From the NCBI RefSeq assembly GCF_002592045.1, contig NZ_MEJG01000005.1, positions 1-64,000 on the forward strand: a DNA stretch of 64,000 nucleotides. The letters are read 5' to 3'. Numbering within the stretch: position 1 is the stretch's first letter; every line of letters starts with the position of its first letter. Of the stretch, positions 46,310 to 54,034 are shown piece after piece. This DNA comes from Parasaccharibacter apium (lineage in GTDB: Bacteria; Pseudomonadota; Alphaproteobacteria; Acetobacterales; Acetobacteraceae). Made by a program: the position numbers and the translations under genes. The notes beneath the pieces are model-generated. The model saw nothing but the letters and a program-made list of their open reading frames with translations, made no database searches and had not been told where the DNA came from.

Positions 46310-47476
46310 TTAATCCATCTTTTTTAGATGTTTTTGCCGGCTATTGCGCCACGAAATTTGAGAGCGAGATAATAAAGCGGCCGTGCACCCAATACAAAAA
46401 ATTGCTTCAGGCAACCAAAGTGTTAGCCATACTGAAGCTGTTCCGTTTGCAGCAAGGCTATCACCAAACAAAAGAACTTCGTCAAACCCAACGAGAATAA
46501 CTGCAAGTAAAATTTGCCCAAGAGCAGACCGTCTGCGTTTCTTTCCAACAGCGAAAGCGATGGACAAAAAAGGAATAAACATAATGCTTATAGCGCGCGC
46601 TAAACGAAAATCTATTTCAGCACGAAGGCTTGTATGAGAAATATGTGATGAATTACTTCGTAAGGCTTGGATAAGCTCCATGGTGGTCAGTTCTCGCTCA
46701 TCGTTACCGCGAGAGCGAAAAGCTTGTTGACTGCTAGAACGTTCAATCAAACGGGCAATATGTTCAAAATGGGTGACAGAAACATGACCATCTGGCTGTT
46801 CGGGTGATTGAGTCCGAACAATCTGACCATCCCAAAGGTCAAGTTGAGTGGATTTATCTCTTTCAGAGAGGGTAAGTAAGCCCTTGGGGGCTGTAATTAA
46901 TTCCGTTGTACCATTTTCTTTCACGTCACGTATAAAAATCCGGCGTAAACGGGAACCGCCATGATCAACATAATCGGCTGTTAAAAGAGTCGTTGTAGAT
47001 GTTGTTGCAAACATATCAGATTGCAGGTGAGGAGCCCAGCCGGTATGTCTGGCAAAATAAAAACCCTCGCGATAATCATATCGAGCAATTGGTTGCAGAT
47101 AACCGTAAAGTAAAACACTTAAAACAGCAAGAATAGTACCGACTTTGATATAAGGCTGGCTGATGCGGAGCAAAGAAATGTGTCCTGCATATAACACGTC
47201 GATCTCATTATGCTCACTCATGCGATTAATCGTCATAAAAACGGAAATACAGAGTGCTGCAGGAAGTGCCAATCCCATGTAATGGGGAAGAAGATCACTT
47301 AAAAGAGTTAATAAGGTCGCAATAGAACTTCCACTGCTTGCAAGACGGTTGAAGAGAGCTAAGAGCCTATCCAGCAGTAAAGCAATGAGCATAGTCCCCA
47401 AAGCAATTGTGAAGGGAGGTATCAACTGGCGCAGCAAGTAGCGATCAAGAGTAGGCAGAGAACTGCGAATTAACAT
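46310..47476 (-). CDS. LptF/LptG-family permease, LptF-like
   Basis: A 388-residue permease partner. It begins LPTLDRYLLRQLIPPFTIALGTMLIAL, the LptF opening, with a MSEHNEIDVLYAGHISLLRI loop. The periplasmic domain (about residues 130-260) is followed by FRLARAISIMFIPFLSIAFAVGKKRRRS. The ATG at 47476 was chosen because it overlaps the phosphoesterase stop by 7 bases (ATGTTAA); a start at 47515 would overlap by 46. It is coupled to the lptG-like gene. Confidence 0.82.
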   Translation of the reverse strand: MLIRSSLPTLDRYLLRQLIPPFTIALGTMLIALLLDRLLALFNRLASSGSSIATLLTLLSDLLPHYMGLALPAALCISVFMTINRMSEHNEIDVLYAGHISLLRISQPYIKVGTILAVLSVLLYGYLQPIARYDYREGFYFARHTGWAPHLQSDMFATTSTTTLLTADYVDHGGSRLRRIFIRDVKENGTTELITAPKGLLTLSERDKSTQLDLWDGQIVRTQSPEQPDGHVSVTHFEHIARLIERSSSQQAFRSRGNDERELTTMELIQALRSNSSHISHTSLRAEIDFRLARAISIMFIPFLSIAFAVGKKRRRSALGQILLAVILVGFDEVLLFGDSLAANGTASVWLTLWLPEAIFCIGCTAALLSRSQISWRNSRQKHLKKMD

Positions 47477-48393
47477 TCTACCCGCCTTAAAGAGGATGTA
47501 GCGGCAGTATGCCACGTAAAATGTGAAAAAGTATGCCCCGAAATGGTTCTACGTTGCACAGTAATGTTCCAACCTTCTCGGTCTGGTTTAAAGCTAAGAT
47601 AATTCCAGCCAGCCATACGCCTTAGTTTTTGACTGTCCATCGCTGCGGCGCTAACCCCAAGTAAAGGTATGTTTGTGTTTTCAACCGTCGTGAAGGTAGC
47701 ATCGTGGGAATGACCATGCAAAACTAGTTCAGCGCCACAAGAACTTAAAATTTCACCTAAGGCATGGGTATTGATAAGGGATTTTCTATAAGGGAGCAGG
47801 CCCTTGCGAGGAGGATGATGTAACATGACCACCCGGCAGTATCCCTCTTTTCCTAGTTCTGCAAGAAGTTTAGCTAAATTATTACGCTGTTTTTTGTTAA
47901 TAAAACCATAAGCTGTAAAAGGAAGAGTTGGGAGTGCAGAGTTTAAACCAACAACAGCAACGCCATCAAAAAAACGAACAAAAGGAAATGTTTTTCCAGA
48001 CCATTCTTCCCATAAGGCTAGACTGTTTTTATGAGAGATTGGCGCCATGAAATCATGATTCCCTGGCACGACGATTGGAAGGTTAGGTAAAGATTTAAGC
48101 CATGTTGTAGCCTGTATATATTCTTCTTTTGTCCCAAAATTAGTTAGGTCGCCACTAATAAGTAAGGCACGTATGTGCGTATATGTAGAAATATTTTTAA
48201 GAAGTTGTTCAGTAATGATGGGGCGTAATAAATGACGTCTTTTGCTGGCCCATAACACACGACTCAATAATCTCTTATTGAGGAATGATGTCCATGGAAT
48301 TGTAGGAGGAGGCAGGTGAGGATCTGATATATGAGCTAAATGAATTATGGAGTCGTGCCGATTAAGAGAGGAGGGAGGTATATTAAAAAACAT
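47470..48393 (-). CDS. Calcineurin-like metallophosphoesterase of the sphingolipid operon
   Basis: About 307 residues. The motif set is HISDPHLPP near residue 20, SGDLTNFGTKEEY near 80, PGNHDFM near 108, LHHPP near 190 and HGHSHDATF near 230. These resemble 3',5'-cAMP phosphodiesterase CpdA or lipid phosphatases such as LpxH-like enzymes. It is first in the minus-strand operon that includes lptF-like, lptG-like, hydroxylase and MobA-like genes, all overlapping or nearly so. The ATG at 48393 is preferred to GTG at 48411. A role in removing a phosphate from ceramide-phosphate or LPS-like lipids is a guess from location. Confidence 0.78.
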   Translation of the reverse strand: MFFNIPPSSLNRHDSIIHLAHISDPHLPPPTIPWTSFLNKRLLSRVLWASKRRHLLRPIITEQLLKNISTYTHIRALLISGDLTNFGTKEEYIQATTWLKSLPNLPIVVPGNHDFMAPISHKNSLALWEEWSGKTFPFVRFFDGVAVVGLNSALPTLPFTAYGFINKKQRNNLAKLLAELGKEGYCRVVMLHHPPRKGLLPYRKSLINTHALGEILSSCGAELVLHGHSHDATFTTVENTNIPLLGVSAAAMDSQKLRRMAGWNYLSFKPDREGWNITVQRRTISGHTFSHFTWHTAATSSLRRVEC

Positions 48394-48449
48394 TGTGGCA
48401 CCATGGGTCACGATAGAGAACAGTCTTTACAGGGAAACTCCCTTCTGGT

Positions 48450-48475
48450 TCCTTTAACATAGTCATGTTAAAGGA
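48450..48475. promoter_or_regulatory. Perfect 11-bp inverted repeat between divergent sphingolipid operons
   Basis: TCCTTTAACAT at 48450-48460 and ATGTTAAAGGA at 48465-48475 are exact reverse complements with a 4-base AGTC spacer. The repeat lies between the metallophosphoesterase start (48393) and the lipid-kinase start (48528). The symmetry and position fit an operator for a dimeric regulator controlling both operons. A hairpin in the kinase leader is an alternative. Confidence 0.6.
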
Positions 48476-48527
48476 TTTCGACCAGCTTGTGAAACAAGAT
48501 GGTATTCTGTTTCTGGGCGGGTGTGTG

Positions 48528-49523
48528 ATGGATAATTGCAAGAGTTCTATGAAAAATTTACAACCAGCTCTGATCCATAATCCGAATAGTCGTAAAAACA
48601 TACAAGATGATGGTCGTTTTATAAGGATGGCGCGTCGGAAGATGGGAGATTTTTGTGTCTCTACGTTAAATGATAGTTATCTTGCAGGCCATTTAGCCGA
48701 ATTAAAAAAGAAAGGCGTCAATTTTATCGCTATTGATGGTGGCGATGGGACCGTAAGTGCTTGTCTAACAGCCATTGCCAATGCGTATCGTGGAATGCCT
48801 TTACCAGCGGTTGCTGTTTTGCCATCTGGCAATACAAATCTTATAGCTGGAGACGTGGGCTTTGGACTACGTGGAGAATTAGCTCTTGATAGAATTATGA
48901 ATCCGGCGAGTTTAAGAAGTTCCATCCGAGCCCCAATTAAATTATCTTGGATAGGAAAAAACTGTCCTCCCGTATTAGGCATGTTTGGGGGGTGTACGGG
49001 CTATGCTCGTGCTGTTCGTATTGCTCATTCACCACATGTTTTAAGGTTTGCCCCGCATGATCTAGCAGTTTTTTTCACAATCTTTAGTAGTTTGGCGAGT
49101 CTCTTGTTCCGTCGCAGTCGGAAATCTTGGATGAGGGGAAATGAATTATCTTGGCTTTCTGAAAATGATAATGGAATGAAAGAAGAAAAGAGAGGACGCA
49201 GTTTCCTTTACATGGCTACAGCTTTAGAAAAACTTTCTTACGGCATTTGGCCATTTTGGAATGCAGGATCAGGACGAAGTGGTTTTCATTTTTTAGATGT
49301 TAATGCCTGTCCTAAACGCCTTCCTTCGGCATTCTTTTATCTTTTGAGGGGGCGTGTCCCCGGTTGGTTATGGTCGCATGAAGATTATCAAAGTATGGTT
49401 GTAAAGAAGATGATTTTAGAAACTGATAGTGATTTTGTTTTAGATGGTGAGGTTTTTCCTGCGTCTGGGAATGAAAAAATTATGTTAGAAGAGGGGCCGA
49501 GCTTTCGGTTTTTACATGTTTGA
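48528..49523 (+). CDS. Diacylglycerol/ceramide kinase-family lipid kinase
   Basis: About 331 residues of the DAGK catalytic family. It begins PALIHNPNSRKN, continues with the nucleotide loop AIDGGDGTVSACLTAI, then VLPSGNTNLIAGD, and ends with DSDFVLDGEVFPASG. Known alphaproteobacterial sphingolipid loci carry such a kinase acting on ceramide, so ceramide or a long-chain base is the likely substrate. I prefer the ATG at 48528 over 48465 because the latter lies inside an inverted repeat and has no ribosome site. The start remains uncertain. The stop overlaps the next gene by 8 bases. Confidence 0.75.
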   Translation: MDNCKSSMKNLQPALIHNPNSRKNIQDDGRFIRMARRKMGDFCVSTLNDSYLAGHLAELKKKGVNFIAIDGGDGTVSACLTAIANAYRGMPLPAVAVLPSGNTNLIAGDVGFGLRGELALDRIMNPASLRSSIRAPIKLSWIGKNCPPVLGMFGGCTGYARAVRIAHSPHVLRFAPHDLAVFFTIFSSLASLLFRRSRKSWMRGNELSWLSENDNGMKEEKRGRSFLYMATALEKLSYGIWPFWNAGSGRSGFHFLDVNACPKRLPSAFFYLLRGRVPGWLWSHEDYQSMVVKKMILETDSDFVLDGEVFPASGNEKIMLEEGPSFRFLHV

Positions 49524-50457
49524 TCTAATAGATAAGATACTCATTAACGATTTAACCACATCAGTTCCTGAAGAAGTAGTAGAATTCTCAGAATCTATTG
49601 TTAATAGATTAAATGTGCTTCCGGTAGGAATATTGTTTTATGGATCCGTTCTACGAGAGCTGAATCCAGAAGGAATATTAGACTTTTACGTTATTACAGA
49701 GAAAACGTCTGTGTTTAACGGTAATGTTGTCTCGTGTTTGGCGAGTTATGTTCTTCCTCCTAATGTTTATTATATGGAACATAAGGTAAGAGGAGTAACG
49801 TTACGTGCAAAAGTTGCTTTTTTATCAGAAGAGCAATTTTTAAAAAGAAGTACCTTTTCTAGCATCGACACAACTATTTGGGCACGTTTTTGTCAACCTG
49901 TACGCTTAGTTTGGGTACAGAATCAGCAAGGGGCGGACTGTATTTTACGCAGTTTACGACAGTGTGTCATAACCGCGTCCTGTTGGGCAGCTTTATTAGG
50001 ACCAGAGAGAGGAGAAGCCATGACTTATTGGCACAATCTTTTTTCACATACCTATGCCGTAGAGCTGCGTGTAGAAAAGAAAGGACGGAGTTCGACTTTA
50101 TTAGAGGGGCGGGCAAGTCGATATACTGCATTACTTATAGGGGCATGGCAGAATGTAAATCTGCGATATTCCCAACAGGGTGATTTTTTGTACCCTCAAT
50201 TAACTGCTTTATCTCGTAATAAAGCTAAGAAGAAATGGCAAAGAATTTCTTCTATTGGACGTCCATTAAATATAGTGCGTCTTATAAAAGCTGCTTTCAC
50301 CTTCCAAGGTGGTATGGCGTATTTATTGTGGAAAATAAAAAGACACACTGGCATAGAGATTCATGTATCTGACTTTGAACGCAATCACCCTATATTAACC
50401 TTACCCCTCTTTTTATGGCGTATTAGAAGAATGAAGAAAAATATCAGTAAAATTTAA
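49516..50457 (+). CDS. Nucleotidyltransferase-fold protein of the sphingolipid locus (Tam41-like?)
   Basis: A 313-residue cytoplasmic protein. Near residue 35 it has GILFYGSVLRELNPEGILDFYVITE, which matches the strand and Gly-Ser...Asp-x-Asp/Tyr start of nucleotidyltransferase-fold enzymes. The nearest family I can suggest is mitochondrial-type CDP-diacylglycerol synthase Tam41. Later parts (residues 150-310) have no motif I recognise; a basic patch lies around KNKAKKKW. It is coupled to the lipid kinase, which would supply a phosphorylated lipid as substrate for nucleotidyl transfer. That pathway is inference. Confidence 0.6.
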   Translation: MFDLIDKILINDLTTSVPEEVVEFSESIVNRLNVLPVGILFYGSVLRELNPEGILDFYVITEKTSVFNGNVVSCLASYVLPPNVYYMEHKVRGVTLRAKVAFLSEEQFLKRSTFSSIDTTIWARFCQPVRLVWVQNQQGADCILRSLRQCVITASCWAALLGPERGEAMTYWHNLFSHTYAVELRVEKKGRSSTLLEGRASRYTALLIGAWQNVNLRYSQQGDFLYPQLTALSRNKAKKKWQRISSIGRPLNIVRLIKAAFTFQGGMAYLLWKIKRHTGIEIHVSDFERNHPILTLPLFLWRIRRMKKNISKI

Positions 50458-50466
50458 ACGTTAATA

Positions 50467-50499
50467 GAAGCCCCCGTCAGTTGTTCTGAGGGGGGCTTC
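50467..50499. terminator. Bidirectional terminator between the nucleotidyltransferase-like gene and spt
   Basis: GAAGCCCCCGTCAG (50467-50480) pairs with CTGAGGGGGGCTTC (50486-50499) around a 5-base loop, with one mismatch. It lies between convergent genes. Confidence 0.85.
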
Positions 50500-50503
50500 G
50501 TGA

Positions 50504-51703
50504 CTAAGCAATACTCAAATGTTTAGCAATTGACCCGAAAGCTTCTACAGCACGGTCTATTTCCTCAAAAGAATGAGTAGCCATTACAGAACAACGTAAT
50601 AATGGTCGATTATCCGGGGTAGCTGGCGGCAAAGAGAGATTAACATATACGCCAGCATCCAGCAAAGCATTCCAAAAGGAAAGGGCCTGCGGCACATCAT
50701 CTAATGTTACGGCGATCACCGGAGAAATAAAATTACTGGTGTTTAAGCCGACAGACTTAAATCCATTATGGAGGCGTGCTGCATTCCGCTGTAAATTTTC
50801 TCTTAGCTCCGGCGCGCTCTGAATTTCTTCTAGAGCTGCTAAGGTGGCAGCGATAATTTCTGGTGGCAGTGATGCTGTAAACATATATGGGCGTGAACAC
50901 AGACGGATTAGGTCAATCTCATCGTGGTTCGTTACACAATAGCCCCCAACCGTTCCGAGTGACTTTGAAAATGTACCTACAACAAAGTCGATATCATCTT
51001 CACAATTCTGCATTTCTGCAACGCCTCGCCCATGTTGGCCGAGTACCCCAAAGGAATGGGCTTCATCAACCAGCAGTGGAATATTATGGCGTTTCTTAAT
51101 TTCAACAAACTCATCCAGAGGAGCAATATTCCCTGTCATGGAATAAATACCCTCAGCAATGATAAGACGCGCTCCTGTTCCTTTATTGCTGCGAGCAACG
51201 CGTTTCTCAAGGTCAGCAGGGTCATTATGACGAAAACGAATAACTTGAGCGCCAGACAGGCGCGCGCCATCGTAAATAGACGCATGGCTATCCGCATCTA
51301 GGAAGAGCGTATCATCTTTATTTACGAGAGCAGAAATCGTACCTAAATTAGCCTGGTAGCCAGTAGAGAAAACCATAGCATGTTTTCTCTTAAATGTTTT
51401 GGCTAGGGCGTGTTCCAGCTTTTGATGCAAACTAAAGGTGCCGTTCGCAATTCGTGATCCGGTGGTCCCAACACCCATAGTCTTTGCCGCATGAATAGCC
51501 GCATCTCGGGCAGCATTGGATTGACTAAGCCCAAGATAGTTATTTGTCCCAAAAAGGAGCGTTTCACGTCCTTCAATAATGCCTACCGTAGCAGAGAGTG
51601 GCCGCTCTATAACAACACCAAAAGGATTGCGAGGACTCGCCGCCATGAGGGATTCATAATTCCCACGAAGAGTGGCATATTTATCAAACAACCCCACACT
51701 CAT
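50504..51703 (-). CDS. spt: Serine palmitoyltransferase (alpha-oxoamine synthase family)
   Basis: A 399-residue soluble PLP enzyme condensing L-serine with an acyl thioester to 3-ketosphinganine. The domain has NNYLGLSQSN, GTTGSRIANGTFSLHQKLE, LVDEAHSFGVLGQHGRG and the PLP Lys in GTFSKSLGTVGGYC near residue 245. The same family includes KBL and BioF. Coupling by a 4-base overlap to a dedicated ACP and an acyl-AMP ligase points to SPT, as in Caulobacter, rather than BioF. It is the last gene of its operon. Confidence 0.85.
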   Translation of the reverse strand: MSVGLFDKYATLRGNYESLMAASPRNPFGVVIERPLSATVGIIEGRETLLFGTNNYLGLSQSNAARDAAIHAAKTMGVGTTGSRIANGTFSLHQKLEHALAKTFKRKHAMVFSTGYQANLGTISALVNKDDTLFLDADSHASIYDGARLSGAQVIRFRHNDPADLEKRVARSNKGTGARLIIAEGIYSMTGNIAPLDEFVEIKKRHNIPLLVDEAHSFGVLGQHGRGVAEMQNCEDDIDFVVGTFSKSLGTVGGYCVTNHDEIDLIRLCSRPYMFTASLPPEIIAATLAALEEIQSAPELRENLQRNAARLHNGFKSVGLNTSNFISPVIAVTLDDVPQALSFWNALLDAGVYVNLSLPPATPDNRPLLRCSVMATHSFEEIDRAVEAFGSIAKHLSIA

Positions 51704-51954
51704 GCTTGCTCTGCCTTAATCGCGTGGAGGCATCCAGCTAGATCGTCAATAGTGCGGATGTCAGCGAGTTTATCAAGTGGGACAGAGACATCAAGCGTAT
51801 CTTCAATTTCCATCACGAAATTCATGACAGCAAGACTATCAAAGGCCAGGTCCTCTACAATACGACTATCTCCGTTAATGTCACGTGGGACTTTAGGATT
51901 CTCCAATAACTTCTGGAGAATCATGTGGGAGATATCAGAAACACTATCGGTCAT
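51700..51954 (-). CDS. Dedicated acyl carrier protein for sphingolipid synthesis
   Basis: An 84-residue ACP with the phosphopantetheine Ser in DLAFDSLAVMNFVMEIE near residue 38. It is not the fatty-acid-synthesis ACP at 38187, from which it differs clearly. Located between the acyl-AMP ligase and spt, it probably carries the acyl chain to serine palmitoyltransferase. The stop overlaps the spt start. Confidence 0.88.
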   Translation of the reverse strand: MTDSVSDISHMILQKLLENPKVPRDINGDSRIVEDLAFDSLAVMNFVMEIEDTLDVSVPLDKLADIRTIDDLAGCLHAIKAEQA

Positions 51955-52029
51955 GTTTTGTCCCTTTGTAGCCTACGGAGGATGGGAGATTATAGAGCCA
52001 TCCTTCGTAAGGAGATAGTCCTCTTGGAC

Positions 52030-53778
52030 TTATTCAAATTCGTTGTTCAGATACATCGCTTTAGCGCGAGCCCTTGTCAACTTTCCGGAAGATGTCTGGG
52101 GGAGGGACCGGGGAGGGACCAACACAACATCTACATCGATTCCATGCATACGGCGGAAAAGAGCAATGAGTTCGTCTTTTAATGCGCGGCGAGGCTCATC
52201 ATCGGTAAAACGACATTGCACCAAAGCGACTACAACTTCACCTTTTCCTGAATCAACAGAAAAAACAGCAACATCACGAGAGCGAAGAGAACTTATCTCA
52301 TGTTCGGCAGCCCATTCCAAATCTTGGGGCCAGATATTACGAGCATTAATAATGATGAGGTCTTTTGCTCGGCCTGTAATGACGATTTGTCCGTCTAGCA
52401 TATAGCCAATATCGCCAGTATTTAACCAGCCGTCAGGTGAGAGTACGGCTTCCGTTTCTTCTGGTCGGTTAAAATAACCTGACATTAAGCTTGGTCCGCT
52501 AACAAAGACAGTACCGATTTCACGCTCTTTTAGGGCATTACCGGAAGAATCGCGTACCTCAATCTGATGGTGTGGTAGGGGGAGGCCACAAAGGACAAAA
52601 TCGCGCGCACTTTCCGTCCCTTCATGGGAGGGGCAGGCAAAATCCTCTCGCTCCATAGTCGCTAGATCAATCGTATCGACACGCAAACCCGTATTCAGCG
52701 GAGCAAAGCTGATAGCTAATGTCGTCTCGGCCATGCCGTAACTAGCAACGAAAGCGCGTTTATCGAAGTTACGCTTCTCGAATATTTCAGCAAAATTATG
52801 AATGATATGGGGGCGAATCATATCCCCACCAATACCGGCGACACGCCATGAGGACAGATCTATATCCTCCCGGGCACCACGTCGCGCGCACAACTCATAT
52901 CCAAAAGAGGGACTATAAGACATAGTACCTTTATTACGCGCAATGAGCTCTAACCAAACATTTGGCCGACGGGCAAACTCACGTGTTGGAAGCAAATCGA
53001 CTGAAAGTTGACACGTCATGGGCGTAAGGAAAAAACCAACTAACCCCATATCATGATAGAGCGGCAGCCAAGAAACACAGCGATCCTCACGAGGATCATC
53101 ACTAGGATGGACCTGCAGACCATATTTCGCGATAGCATGAGCGTTCGCCATCCCTGCCTTTTGGGTTACGCTGATTCCCATAGGGAAGCGCGTGCTGCCA
53201 GAGGAAAATTGCAGGTAGGAGAGTTCATCCCCAGTGACCTGGGGTAGAGGAATCTCCTTTTCTTCAAGGGCCATCAATTCTGCAGGGGAGCCACCGAAAA
53301 CAAGGGAGAAGCCCTCAATAATATCAGCTGTCCATCCCCCGATGACGTCGGGCACCACAACAGCACGAGCATCTGCGCTAGTGATCATCCCACGTAGTGT
53401 GGCGATATAGCCTTCTTTCCCTCCAAAAGCGACCGGCAAGGGAAGGGGAGCAGGGACTAAACCAGCATACTGACAACCGAAAAAAATACGCGCGAAATCA
53501 CCGTCGCTCTCGGCAATGATAGCGACTCTATCTCCAGGTTCTAAGCCTGCACTAAGCAAACGTCGAGCCGTTTTATGAGCCTGTTGGCGCAGCTTCCTGT
53601 AGGGTAAAGCCTCAAGGAGAGTGCCACGGCCTGAGTAAATGTTGAAACCACTTTCCCCCTGGGCTGCATAGTCCAAAGCAGCAGGAAAGCTGGGGAAATC
53701 TCCATAACGGCGTTCGATTCCTGAACGGCTCGGTGTGATGGAAAGAGCGGGGGGGGTATTTTGGTTGGCCTCGGTCAA
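52030..53778 (-). CDS. Fatty acyl-AMP ligase / acyl-ACP synthetase of the sphingolipid locus
   Basis: A 582-residue adenylate-forming enzyme. The motifs are LQFSSGSTRFPMGISVT (P-loop), LPLYHDMGLVGFFL, the adenine-binding ASYGMAETTL, DGWLNTGDIGY and the C-terminal lysine region LPQTSSGKLTRARAK. LPLYHDMGL is typical of fatty acyl-AMP ligases. It should charge the adjacent ACP for serine palmitoyltransferase. It is first in the ligase-ACP-spt operon, with a 75-base gap before the ACP start. Confidence 0.88.
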   Translation of the reverse strand: MTEANQNTPPALSITPSRSGIERRYGDFPSFPAALDYAAQGESGFNIYSGRGTLLEALPYRKLRQQAHKTARRLLSAGLEPGDRVAIIAESDGDFARIFFGCQYAGLVPAPLPLPVAFGGKEGYIATLRGMITSADARAVVVPDVIGGWTADIIEGFSLVFGGSPAELMALEEKEIPLPQVTGDELSYLQFSSGSTRFPMGISVTQKAGMANAHAIAKYGLQVHPSDDPREDRCVSWLPLYHDMGLVGFFLTPMTCQLSVDLLPTREFARRPNVWLELIARNKGTMSYSPSFGYELCARRGAREDIDLSSWRVAGIGGDMIRPHIIHNFAEIFEKRNFDKRAFVASYGMAETTLAISFAPLNTGLRVDTIDLATMEREDFACPSHEGTESARDFVLCGLPLPHHQIEVRDSSGNALKEREIGTVFVSGPSLMSGYFNRPEETEAVLSPDGWLNTGDIGYMLDGQIVITGRAKDLIIINARNIWPQDLEWAAEHEISSLRSRDVAVFSVDSGKGEVVVALVQCRFTDDEPRRALKDELIALFRRMHGIDVDVVLVPPRSLPQTSSGKLTRARAKAMYLNNEFE

Positions 53779-53809
53779 ACCTGAACTAGCTCCGTTCGGA
53801 CCGTCAGAT

Positions 53810-53821
53810 TAAGATATCTTA
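53810..53821. promoter_or_regulatory. 12-bp palindrome upstream of the acyl-AMP ligase
   Basis: TAAGATATCTTA is perfectly symmetrical and lies about 32 bases upstream of the ligase start codon, in the 256-bp gap between ligase and alr. It may be a promoter or operator element. The rest of this gap is AT-rich leader with no other gene that I can see. Confidence 0.3.
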
Positions 53822-53961
53822 GGGCCCCTGCGAAATCAAAAAACATATCCCTTTTAACAGGGCAAAGGCTGTTAGGCCTATAGCTAAACAGCATCTGTGC
53901 CTGCTCTCTAATACAAAAAGGGGTTTCTCCTCAAGCTTATGTCATAATTTTCACGGACAAA

Positions 53962-53990
53962 ATTGCAAAGAATGGCTATTTTAGTGCAAT
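53962..53990. promoter_or_regulatory. Spaced inverted repeat upstream of alr
   Basis: ATTGCA at 53962-53967 and TGCAAT at 53985-53990 are reverse complements 17 bases apart, a spacing seen for dimeric regulators. The GTG start of alr lies about 45 bases downstream. Evidence is the symmetry only. Confidence 0.25.
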
Positions 53991-54034
53991 CTTTATAAAA
54001 GGTTGATGAGAAAGAACCTAAAAGAGGGGGCTTT

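Noticed and set aside
50504-51703. BioF (8-amino-7-oxononanoate synthase) for the PLP enzyme.
   Set aside because: The sequence fits the wider family, but the ACP and acyl-AMP ligase partners and the neighbouring lipid genes favour serine palmitoyltransferase; bioB is far away and alone.
52090-52125. Short GGGAGGGACC tandem repeat within the acyl-AMP ligase.
   Set aside because: It encodes an ordinary Val-Pro-Pro-Arg-Ser-Leu-Pro stretch and has only two copies.
42552-53778. Recent horizontal transfer of the sphingolipid region because it looks richer in A and T.
   Set aside because: No integrase, tRNA or repeats flank it, other genes nearby are similarly AT-rich, and I could not calculate composition.
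53779-54034. A hidden small gene or RNA in the largest gap.
   Set aside because: No open frame with a ribosome site and no convincing tRNA-like or structured fold was seen; only small palindromes.
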